Notes under the pieces: model-generated | The model's input: only the letters and a program-made list of their open reading frames with translations | What the model was told of the DNA's origin: nothing | Databases searched by the model: none | Shown here: positions 1 to 7,827 of the stretch, in pieces | How positions within the stretch are numbered: the first letter of the stretch is position 1 | How the letters are laid out: each line of letters starts with the position of its first letter | Program-made: the position numbers and the translations under genes | DNA from: a virus | Virus record (IMG/VR): IMGVR_UViG_3300046683_000163 | Location: 1 to 39,382 of that record | Reading direction: 5' to 3' (one strand) | Length of the DNA: 39,382 bases

Positions 1-203
1 ATTTGATCGCTGTTCGATTGCCAACGCACGATCTGATCGAGCGCATTCTGCCGCTGCGTCAGCACTTGCGAATTGCTGTAAAAGAGGAAGGCGACCAGGG
101 CAAAATTCATTACCACCAAGGCCAAGCTTAGTGGCTGCATCTCCATAATCTTGAAAAAGCCGCCAACCTGCTTGGACACCTCTTCGTGGATGGCGGGGTT
201 CAT
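1..203 (-). CDS. Partial membrane protein after the endolysin (cut by window edge)
   Basis: It starts with ATG at 203, 3 nt after the endolysin's second stop, and runs off the window after about 67 codons. The product begins MNPAIHEEVSKQVGGFFKIM and has one membrane segment (about 24-42, LSLALVVMNFALVAFLFYS) followed by a polar stretch (VLTQRQNALDQIVRWQ) that looks helical. A single-span membrane protein right after an endolysin could be a holin, a spanin or an anchoring protein. The missing C-terminus prevents a choice. Confidence 0.65.
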   Translation of the reverse strand, partial: MNPAIHEEVSKQVGGFFKIMEMQPLSLALVVMNFALVAFLFYSNSQVLTQRQNALDQIVRWQSNSDQ

Positions 204-209
204 GGCTTA

Positions 210-1772
210 TTATACGCCAGCCTCGGCCGAATTCTCCGACAGATAATCCTGCACCGCCTGAAACATCTCGTCCGCTTCCGGTCGTAGCTCAACCTCGCGG
301 CGATTGATCGGCCCCCAATGTTGCCGCAAGTATCTCATTCCGATTGCCGTGACGAATGCGTGATACGCAGGCGCAAACCGACTGATAAACTGATGCTTGG
401 CACCATCGCCCGAGCCGTACACGCCGAGATCGTTGGAATCAGGGAACACGCCGAGTCTGAAGGTACCCAAGAACCCGTTCGGGTTGTCCCAATATTCTTG
501 CAATAAGGCCGCGACATTCGGGTTGGAACTGCGGATGTTGTAGCTCGTCTGATGCATGGACGTTTCAGCGGTTTCCGCGCTCACGTTTTCGGCCGACATG
601 TCTCGCCCTTCGCAGTACCGGCCAGATGATTCGCGTAGCCCCAACCCCAACAACATCACGAACAGATGCCGCAACGTGTCGACGCCGTCCTGCGAATTGT
701 CCATGTTCAATTTTTTAAACTCGGCCGCGTACCACGATAGCGCATCCTTGTCCGGGTTATCACGGTCGGCCACCGCCATGTCGTCGAACGCCGGGTCGGC
801 ATATCCGAGGCGAGTGACCGCGAGCGCGAAGCACAATGCGATGCCTGCGGTATACCCCGCCGGGGCCACACCGCGGTCGCGCCATTTATATTTGGCGATC
901 TTGGATGTGTTGGCGATCTCGACAATCGCCGTGCTCTGTTCGTAGGTGAGGCCGTCGTCGCCATTGCCTTTCCGCTCGTCCAACAAGTCGAGTTCGGCCC
1001 ACGTCTTTTGACCGACGACACCATCAGCTTTCAGCCCGGCGGCAGCTTGGAATCCTTTCACACCGGACTCCGTGACGGCACCAAAATCGCCATCTGGGAT
1101 CAAGCCGATGGAAATTTGCACACTCTCAACATGCTCGCCCTTGTCACCCTTAGCCACGGTCGGACGCTCGGCCGGTGGCGGCGGTGCGTCCGGCTCGCCA
1201 GGTTCGACCGGCTTCGGTGGCGTCACACCTTGATCGATTGTTTTGCCCGCAAGCGCCTCGGCGAGTGCGTGGCAGATCGCATCAAAATTCTTGGTGTATT
1301 GCTCGCCGTCATGACTCGAGTCCACAAAACAGATTTCGGCGAGCACGGCTGGGGCAGTCGTCGAATTCAAAAATTTGAGATCACTTCTGTACTTTCCACC
1401 CCGGTCCAAAAAACCACCGGCTTTAGCAATCTTACTCGAAACAGTTTTTGCTAACGCTTCCTGCGTCTTAAAAAGACACTCAGTGCCCATCGGCTTACTG
1501 GTCTTCGTATACGCATTCAGGTGAATCGAAACATCTAATTCGCGCACGGTCTTATTGTGTGCCGAAACGATTGTGTTCAAATTCGTAGATTTATCTTTGC
1601 TCGTATTATCATGGAAAACTTTCACGGTGCAGCCAGCGGCCCGCAGATATTCAGCCGTCCGGTCGACGATGCGACGAGCTTCATCGACTTCGTCGAGGTA
1701 TGGCGGAATCGGCGAGCAAGATGCGCCACGCACATAGAGTCCATGGCCGCTCGAGATGGTGATGGATTTCAT
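210..1772 (-). CDS. Endolysin: amidase, peptidoglycan-binding and lysozyme-like domains
   Basis: The 520-aa enzyme cuts host peptidoglycan. Residues 1-178 are an Amidase_3 N-acetylmuramoyl-L-alanine amidase, with zinc-ligand candidates H10 (SSGHG), E28 or E31, and H84 (SIHLNA), and catalytic E146 (LAEICFVD). A proline-rich linker (183-205) leads to a PG_binding_1 domain (207-262, GDFGAVTESGVKGFQAAAGL then DGVVG). Residues 275-520 form a third domain with LRESSGRYCEGRD (E381) and AETSMHQTSYN, which looks like a lysozyme or transglycosylase fold. It has GGAGGG 7 nt before the ATG and a double stop (TAATAA). No signal peptide seen. Confidence 0.9.
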   Translation of the reverse strand: MKSITISSGHGLYVRGASCSPIPPYLDEVDEARRIVDRTAEYLRAAGCTVKVFHDNTSKDKSTNLNTIVSAHNKTVRELDVSIHLNAYTKTSKPMGTECLFKTQEALAKTVSSKIAKAGGFLDRGGKYRSDLKFLNSTTAPAVLAEICFVDSSHDGEQYTKNFDAICHALAEALAGKTIDQGVTPPKPVEPGEPDAPPPPAERPTVAKGDKGEHVESVQISIGLIPDGDFGAVTESGVKGFQAAAGLKADGVVGQKTWAELDLLDERKGNGDDGLTYEQSTAIVEIANTSKIAKYKWRDRGVAPAGYTAGIALCFALAVTRLGYADPAFDDMAVADRDNPDKDALSWYAAEFKKLNMDNSQDGVDTLRHLFVMLLGLGLRESSGRYCEGRDMSAENVSAETAETSMHQTSYNIRSSNPNVAALLQEYWDNPNGFLGTFRLGVFPDSNDLGVYGSGDGAKHQFISRFAPAYHAFVTAIGMRYLRQHWGPINRREVELRPEADEMFQAVQDYLSENSAEAGV

Positions 1773-1790
1773 AACGTGCCCTCCAGAATG

Positions 1791-1824
1791 AAAAGAAGGG
1801 GAGCACGGCTGAACCGTGCTCCCC
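1791..1824 (-). terminator. Rho-independent terminator before the endolysin
   Basis: A perfect 11-bp stem (GGGGAGCACGG with CCGTGCTCCCC, 1814-1824 and 1798-1808) with a 5-nt loop is followed on the minus strand by TTCTTTT. It lies between the proline-rich gene and the endolysin, whose ribosome site follows directly. It would reduce read-through into the lysis genes. Confidence 0.85.
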
Positions 1825-1874
1825 GTTGTTGTAGTTCTGGGGGTGCCCTTACGAGGCGCACCCGTTCTAGCACA

Positions 1875-2555
1875 TTATTTTTTCGACGGCGTGGGGACCA
1901 ACGTGCCCTCGGCCGGAATACCGATCACAGCCCATCCGGTTTGGGGCGTCCAAACCACCTTCCAAGTAATCTTTCCACCCTCCGGTGTAGTCGGCGGCAG
2001 ATCCGGCGGCAGCACAATCGGGTGTTCTGGATGCGGCTGCGGAGCAGGCAGGCCGTAACCCGGTCTCGGATCGGTTGGCCCCCAAATTCCCAGCGGGGGC
2101 TGGGCTCCTTCCGGTGGCAGGTAGATCGGGTGCGACGGGAACGGCGGCAACCCTTGATCGGGACGGGGTTGCTGTCCGGGCAGGGAATTATCCGGGTATG
2201 GCTGTCCGCCCGGTAGCGAGTTGTCCGGGTAGGGCGGATAGTAGATCGGGTGCGTAGGCTGTCCCGGCGGTCGTGGACGCGCCCACGGCGGGGAGTAGCC
2301 AGGATCGACCGGGCCACCGCCGGGACGCGCCCACGGCGGGCTGTAGCCCGGATCAACGGGCGGCCGTGCCCATGGCGGGGAATAACCGGGATCGACGGGG
2401 CCGCCACCGCCAGCGGGCGGCATGTAGATCGGCGGGGTTGGGCGAGGATCGGTCGGCCCCCAGATGCCGAGCGGCGGCTGCGGTCCCGGCAGAGAGTTGT
2501 CGGGGTAGGGGCCGCCACTGAGCACGGTAATCAACGCGAGATATTGTTGTGGCAT
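1875..2555 (-). CDS. Proline-rich repeat protein
   Basis: The start is the ATG at 2555 with AAGGA about 9 nt upstream (the frame runs on to 2624). The 226-aa product has three copies of VDPGYSPPWARP, three of YPDNSLPG, two of PPLGIWGPTDPRP and two HPIY-PP blocks, giving an extended polyproline rod. The C-terminal ~35 residues (KITWKVVWTPQTGWAVIGIP) form a small beta unit. It lies between tail-tip and lysis genes. Similar proline-rich proteins occur next to tail and lysis genes in alphaproteobacterial phages, but I know of no proven role. Confidence 0.75.
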   Translation of the reverse strand: MPQQYLALITVLSGGPYPDNSLPGPQPPLGIWGPTDPRPTPPIYMPPAGGGGPVDPGYSPPWARPPVDPGYSPPWARPGGGPVDPGYSPPWARPRPPGQPTHPIYYPPYPDNSLPGGQPYPDNSLPGQQPRPDQGLPPFPSHPIYLPPEGAQPPLGIWGPTDPRPGYGLPAPQPHPEHPIVLPPDLPPTTPEGGKITWKVVWTPQTGWAVIGIPAEGTLVPTPSKK

Positions 2556-2605
2556 TGGTTGATGTCCTTGTGTGTGAGGGTAGTGAGATTTGCCCCTGGA
2601 GAGTT

Positions 2606-3304
2606 TTATCGCAGCGCGCAGCACAGTTCTCCGAACGTGGTGCCGCCGCCCTTAGTACATGCGATTGACAGCGTTGTGGCTGTGGACGACGCGATAGCAG
2701 CAGCGCCACCGTGGATGTTGAGGGCTTTTTTATCTCTGCCCTCAGTCAACCCACTCCAAGTAAAGCCAGAGCCATCATTTGTTCCTGGCTTGCCTGCATC
2801 CAGCAAGTAACTTCCACCTATCGCAACGCCGTCAGCCAAAATTGGCAAGCTCATTGCAGCGCCAGAAGTCGTGGACGACTGCGCGCTGCCACTGATCAAA
2901 TTAGAAACGAGTCCCCTCACCGAATATGTGGCCAGAACCATGTCAGTAAAGTCGCCCGTTGCAGGAGTCGGAACAAAGTCAGCAATCGTGCCGGTCGTGA
3001 ATGGCGCGTTGGTGATCCAAATTTCAATCGAGAACGTTGATTGATTGAAAGCAGCAAGCTTCGAACAGATGTTGCTGTTGTTGATATTAACATTGCTGAG
3101 TGCAACAGCCCCCGCCCCAGTATCGAAAGCCACAACAGAAACGATATACCGATCAGCCGCGGCCGCCCCAATGCCGACGCCGTTGAAAACATTCGCAACG
3201 AACGGGCCGCCGGTACCGCTTGCACCACCACCTATGGAAATGGTTGCGGGCACGATGGCTTGTGTGAGCGTCCGCAGCTTCGATGTCCGCGCCGTCATCA
3301 GCAT
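2606..3304 (-). CDS. Tail-tip protein B (232 aa), second of the tandem pair
   Basis: The start is taken at ATG 3304, matching the paralogue's MLM-ART opening; an in-frame ATG at 3325 overlaps the previous gene. Shared landmarks with its neighbour are GIGAAAADRYIVSVVAFDTG, FSIEIWITNAPFTTGT, DFTDMVLATYSVRG, GVAIGGSYLLDAG and the ending CCALR. The pair looks like a duplicated and diverged tip protein. Function as for copy A. Confidence 0.65.
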   Translation of the reverse strand: MLMTARTSKLRTLTQAIVPATISIGGGASGTGGPFVANVFNGVGIGAAAADRYIVSVVAFDTGAGAVALSNVNINNSNICSKLAAFNQSTFSIEIWITNAPFTTGTIADFVPTPATGDFTDMVLATYSVRGLVSNLISGSAQSSTTSGAAMSLPILADGVAIGGSYLLDAGKPGTNDGSGFTWSGLTEGRDKKALNIHGGAAAIASSTATTLSIACTKGGGTTFGELCCALR

Positions 3305-3308
3305 GGCG

Positions 3309-3992
3309 TCACCGCAAGCTCGCACAGCAAGCGGCGCTCACATCGCCCGGCGCAGATGAACTGATGGTCACCGTCCCGGTGCCAGACGTGGCAGATACAG
3401 TGCGCGCGGATGTGTAGCTATCGACTGTCGGCCCGAGCAATAGATCGATATCCTCACTGAAACCGCCCCACGTCGTTCCGCCGCCAGTGTTGGCATTGCG
3501 GGTATAGCAGCAACCGATGCCGACGCCACCGGCTGAAATTCCCAGCGACATCGAATAAGGATATCCAGAGGAAGAATGATTAGAAAACTGCGGGCTTGGC
3601 GATTGTAGAAAATTAAGCCGATACGTCACGCAGACTACCCGCGTGAATGCTGCGCCTGCGGTTGTCACAACAATCGTCGCTGACGTGCCGGGAAACGCTG
3701 CATCCGTGATCCAGATTTCAGAACCGACATTCGTTCCGTTTTGCGCCACAAGACGACCACAAGTCTGCGAGCCAACAATCACAGACGCGATGCTATTGAT
3801 CGAACTGCCGTTGTTGAACATCAAGCACATGGCAATATATTTGTCCGCCGCCGCCGGTCCAAGATCGGTCGCACTAAAGCTATAGGTCGACAGCGAGTTG
3901 GTATCCCAGATGGCCTGCAAGCCAAAGATCGTCGCGTCCGGGCCGGTTATGATGCCCTTCCGCAGTCTCGCTGTGCGAGCCATCATCAACAT
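3309..3992 (-). CDS. Tail-tip protein A (227 aa), first of a tandem pair
   Basis: The ATG overlaps the fibre stop (TAATG). It begins MLMMARTARLRKGI, like its neighbour MLMTARTSKLRTL. It is a beta-rich jelly-roll-like protein with LGPAAADKYIAMCLMFNNG, VGSEIWITDAAFPGTSATIV and TRVVCVTYRL, and a C-terminal CCASLR. No catalytic motif. Probably an accessory fibre or receptor-binding tip; I do not recognise a named family. Confidence 0.65.
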   Translation of the reverse strand: MLMMARTARLRKGIITGPDATIFGLQAIWDTNSLSTYSFSATDLGPAAADKYIAMCLMFNNGSSINSIASVIVGSQTCGRLVAQNGTNVGSEIWITDAAFPGTSATIVVTTAGAAFTRVVCVTYRLNFLQSPSPQFSNHSSSGYPYSMSLGISAGGVGIGCCYTRNANTGGGTTWGGFSEDIDLLLGPTVDSYTSARTVSATSGTGTVTISSSAPGDVSAACCASLR

Positions 3993-6949
3993 TAAACGTC
4001 GGTCGCTAGGCTGGTGTTGATGTAGAGCGTCAGTTCGTGCACGCGCGCGTCGACCGCTAGGTTGTCACTGCCATCGGCCGGATTGCGGCGCAATCGAAAG
4101 AACACATAGTCGCCGGGCTGCGGCGTGCCCGCCACCGTGATCGGCGAACTCTCGGGCGAGATATAGATTGTGTTCGTGGTGCCGCCCGTATCGGTGACGG
4201 TGACCGCCGTGCCGAACGATGCGTCGCCTGCGTCGCCGTCGCCACAAGCGACCGCAGCAAGCTCGAACACCGCTCCGAAATTTGTCGTCGTTGCGGCATG
4301 GGACCACACAAGCTGGAACGTCACCGTGCCTTCGTTCCATTGCTGCGGCATCCTCAAGGCAAAATATGCTGCCTCTTGCGTGGTCGTGTCGAAGTCCTTC
4401 GTGATGAACTTCTGATTTGTGAGCGTGAGCGCGCCGCTTGACGGACCGTTGGTTGCCGCCGGTTCGAGCGCACCCGCCGGGATCGGGATGGCCTCTTTGC
4501 CAACGACGCCTAGCGTCGCGAGCGCCGTCGCCGAGTCAGCATCATCGAGCAACGTCTTGATAAACGTCGAGACGCCGAGCGTAGACAACACAGTCGAAGC
4601 ATCAGTATCGTCGACCAGTGTCTTAAAAAACGTAGTGAGGCCGAGCGTCGTTAGCTGCGCACTGGCGTCGGCATCGTCGATCAGCGCACGGCCCGCCGTC
4701 GTGATCGTTCCGAGCGTCACCGTGTCAGTGCCGGTGCCGTACAGGTAGCGATCCGCCACCATGGGCGCGGCGGCAATGCTCGTCAGCAAGGCATCGAACG
4801 CCTGCACGTTGGAACCAACCGTCAAGCCGACCGCGGCTTGCAAGGCAGGCTGATCGGCTGATGCCAGCGCAACGCGCCCCTGCGCTCCTGACGGCCCGCC
4901 GAACTGCGTGAATGGAACGGGGGACGAGCCAATCGTGCCGCCAGCATTAGCAGTCGATAGCCACACCGAATCCGCGTTGGCGGTACCTTCCTGCACGATG
5001 GCCAGCAATCCAGCTAGATCATTGAAGGCGGCATAGTCGGGATGGCGGGTAGACGCGGATGCGGCCACCAGATAGATGCCATTCTCACCGGCCGACGACT
5101 GCCCCGCCAGCAACACCAAGTTGCCTGTCGCCAGCGTAACGCCGTCGACGCTGGCCCCGTTGTTAATCCCGGCCGGGATCGAAAGGTTCGTCGTTGCCGC
5201 CGCGCGCACCCGGACTATCGAGCGCAGCCCGAGCGCCGTCGTGACCGATGCGGGGACCGGCTTGGCCGAGTCCGCCGTGTTGTCCACGTTGCTCAAGCCG
5301 ACGTCGCTCTTGGTCAGGCCGAGCGCGGTCTTGAATGTTGTGTTGATGGTGACGGCGGCGGGTGACGCGGTGCCGCCGGTCGTGTTGGCCAGGACCGTCC
5401 CTGCAGTCTGCGTGGCGATGTTGGTGGGCGACACTGCCCCGGCATCGATCTGTGCATTACCGACCGTCGCCAGATAAGCCAGCGCGCCCACAGCCGCCGA
5501 CGATTTGATCAGCTTGCCGGTGCCGCCATCAAACAACGCAATGCCGAGATTGGTCGCGCCCGCCGGGCCAACCACGTCGCCGGAACCGGCACCCGCATTG
5601 CCCGTTCGGGTGAACTGAAACGCTATCGCCGCACCCGCGGTGAACCCGCCGGGACCAGCAACGTAATTCAGAACCACCGTGTCATAGGTGCCGTTGTCGG
5701 TGACGGTGCCGACCGTGAACGTTGCATATTTCGTGCTGTCATTGGTTTGGATCAGAAACAAAGTTCCGCGATGCGAGCTATTCGTGGAGTCGTCCCACGT
5801 ATTGACCCACGCGCTCATGTCGTTGGAGCCGGTGCCAAGCTCGTTGATGTAGAGACTGCCCGGTGCCATCGTCGAGACAGTGCCGCTGCTCAAACGGAAC
5901 TTGTTCGTGCCGGGATCGGCCGCGGTCGTGCTTGCATCGAACGACCACACGGGCGCGGTCGTCGGTCCCGCTAGACCGGCGGGGCCACTCAAACCGTCCG
6001 AGCCGGTCGGCCCGGTCGGGCCAGCGGGACCAGTAGAACCTGACGGACCGGTCGAACCTGACGGCCCGGCAGCACCCGCATTGCCGTTCGGAAACACAAC
6101 GACGGAAACCTGCGCGCCATCGGCCAGCGTGCCGCCGTTGGCGGCACTGGTGACGGCGAGGGTGTCCCACGTCCCGTTATCGGTGACGTTAGACACAACG
6201 TCGAGCACGAGGAAGTTCGACGGGGCCGTGATGTTCTGAATGTAAATGCGAGCTTTGGGCGACGACGTTGAATCATCCCACGTCGCAATCAACGGACCGA
6301 GCGCATTGCCGTCGCCGTCCGTCTCGGAAATGTAGAGCGCGGTCGCCGCACCTGGCGCTGCGTTGACTTTGATTTTTCCGGCGGTTGGATCCGATGCGGT
6401 CGTGGCGGTCGACCAGACATAGGGGAAACCCGGAAACCGTCCGGGCACACCGGTCGCTCGGATTGTCCAATCAGCGCGCGATCCTGAACCGGAGAACAGA
6501 ACAGACGTACCCGACAACGACGAGCCGGTGTAAGCTGTGACCAGCAACACCATGTAGTGCGTCGACGGGTTGGCGTCGCTTGTGATCAACAGATAGGTGC
6601 CCGCAGGCCATGTTTTGCCCGACTGTGTGCTGAACGATTTCAGGCCGGTCGAGAGCGCCACCGAGCTCGTCGAGGTGCCGGACAGGTTGGCCGCGGCGGC
6701 CGACGCATTGCCCGCCGAGGTCGAGGCCGCCGCCGCATAGCTCGCCATCAGATCGGCAAACGATTTGAATCCGTTCGCGGTGATCGCAGCGTCGGTCAAC
6801 GCCGCCGGAAAGTTCGTAATGTGCCCGCCGCCCGCCAAGCCTTTCGGATTGGTCGATGCGTTGAACGGCGACGAGTTGTAGTCGTCGAGACGATTGATCG
6901 CGTCCTCGACGGGCTGGCTGATATCTGTGCCCCAATCAAAGGCCATCAT
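3992..6949 (-). CDS. Large tail fibre with collagen-like segment
   Basis: This 985-aa modular fibre has an N-terminal anchoring region (1-175). A beta domain (177-287), a collagen-like GPSGSTGPSGSTGPAG-type stretch (about 294-332) and a second copy of the beta domain (333-447) follow. The tail-fibre repeat LGLTKSDVGLSNVDNTADS comes next, then a module of the VRVRAAATTNLSIPAG...GENGIYLV type and three LIDDADAS-type repeats. A C-terminal lectin-like domain (about 800-985) has WNEGTVTFQLVWSHAATTTN and PGDYVFFRLRRNPADGSDNL. It starts at 6949 or the ATG 3 nt later. It should bind the host surface. Confidence 0.87.
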   Translation of the reverse strand: MMAFDWGTDISQPVEDAINRLDDYNSSPFNASTNPKGLAGGGHITNFPAALTDAAITANGFKSFADLMASYAAAASTSAGNASAAAANLSGTSTSSVALSTGLKSFSTQSGKTWPAGTYLLITSDANPSTHYMVLLVTAYTGSSLSGTSVLFSGSGSRADWTIRATGVPGRFPGFPYVWSTATTASDPTAGKIKVNAAPGAATALYISETDGDGNALGPLIATWDDSTSSPKARIYIQNITAPSNFLVLDVVSNVTDNGTWDTLAVTSAANGGTLADGAQVSVVVFPNGNAGAAGPSGSTGPSGSTGPAGPTGPTGSDGLSGPAGLAGPTTAPVWSFDASTTAADPGTNKFRLSSGTVSTMAPGSLYINELGTGSNDMSAWVNTWDDSTNSSHRGTLFLIQTNDSTKYATFTVGTVTDNGTYDTVVLNYVAGPGGFTAGAAIAFQFTRTGNAGAGSGDVVGPAGATNLGIALFDGGTGKLIKSSAAVGALAYLATVGNAQIDAGAVSPTNIATQTAGTVLANTTGGTASPAAVTINTTFKTALGLTKSDVGLSNVDNTADSAKPVPASVTTALGLRSIVRVRAAATTNLSIPAGINNGASVDGVTLATGNLVLLAGQSSAGENGIYLVAASASTRHPDYAAFNDLAGLLAIVQEGTANADSVWLSTANAGGTIGSSPVPFTQFGGPSGAQGRVALASADQPALQAAVGLTVGSNVQAFDALLTSIAAAPMVADRYLYGTGTDTVTLGTITTAGRALIDDADASAQLTTLGLTTFFKTLVDDTDASTVLSTLGVSTFIKTLLDDADSATALATLGVVGKEAIPIPAGALEPAATNGPSSGALTLTNQKFITKDFDTTTQEAAYFALRMPQQWNEGTVTFQLVWSHAATTTNFGAVFELAAVACGDGDAGDASFGTAVTVTDTGGTTNTIYISPESSPITVAGTPQPGDYVFFRLRRNPADGSDNLAVDARVHELTLYINTSLATDV

Positions 6950-7827
6950 AGCACCTGCTGAAATTCGAAGCCGATAGTAGCCCCGGTGTCGTTTTCGATG
7001 TACGCCTCAAGCAAGCGCGACTCTGGCAACTGCGCCATACGCGCGAGGAACGCCGTAGTGAATCCACTTGCAAGGATATTGTCCGGTTCGAGGTCCACAT
7101 AAACCGGGCGGTCGATGTCGTGGATGCGAATAATCTGATCGAGTTCGCCGAACACTTCGTCTTGCAGCAACAGTTGCCAATTGACCACCAGCCGCTTGCG
7201 CGAGCCGCGGCGATTGAAATACTGCCCGCCACCGACTGCTTGCTGCATCGTCGTCAACGACACTCGATTGTAAGTTGGATCAGGAGCGACGTTGTAGGTT
7301 GGCACAAACACATCGCCAATAAAGAGATAGCCAACCTCGACGAAGCCATCGGCATTGGTCGGATCGGCGAACTCGATTTTGATGTACCGCATGGATTGCG
7401 GCGACGGAAAATTGTGCCGGATGTCCACGCCTTGATCGTCAGGGTCAACGATCTCCGCGCCGGTCCCGAGCCAGAATCCCACGTCCATCCAATCGAGCCA
7501 GTTCGACGTATTCGCCCAATCAATCGAGCTTCCGACCGTGATGAATCCCGTCGTTCCGTCTTGCGCCGTGAATGCGGAGTCCGTGTACCAAGTGATGCGA
7601 TAGGTCGACGCCGCCGACAGGTTGGTGGCAATGATCTGTATGCCATGCACCGTCAGCGTTTGCGCCATCGAGACGCGAAACTGCGTGGCGGCCGTTGTGG
7701 CACCGACTGAACGCGCGCGCCGGGTCGGGCTTGGCGAATAGAGGTTATCGAGCGGCAGCAACGGTTGCCACGAACCGCCACTGAACGTCGCGGTATCGAT
7801 CTGGTTGGTGTGATAGAGTCTGAACAT
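6946..7827 (-). CDS. Tail-tip protein (293 aa) with discoidin-like region
   Basis: The ATG at 7827 overlaps the hub stop (TGATG). The protein has a beta-sandwich-like first 190 residues (LTVHGIQIIATNLSAASTYR, MRYIKIEFADPTNADGFVEV, GYLFIGDVFVP) that resembles discoidin (F5/8) folds. A second part (RKRLVVNWQLLLQDEVFGEL, DQIIRIHDIDRPVYVDLEP) is like phage distal-tail proteins. It may link the hub to the large fibre encoded next. Family naming is tentative. Confidence 0.65.
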   Translation of the reverse strand: MFRLYHTNQIDTATFSGGSWQPLLPLDNLYSPSPTRRARSVGATTAATQFRVSMAQTLTVHGIQIIATNLSAASTYRITWYTDSAFTAQDGTTGFITVGSSIDWANTSNWLDWMDVGFWLGTGAEIVDPDDQGVDIRHNFPSPQSMRYIKIEFADPTNADGFVEVGYLFIGDVFVPTYNVAPDPTYNRVSLTTMQQAVGGGQYFNRRGSRKRLVVNWQLLLQDEVFGELDQIIRIHDIDRPVYVDLEPDNILASGFTTAFLARMAQLPESRLLEAYIENDTGATIGFEFQQVL

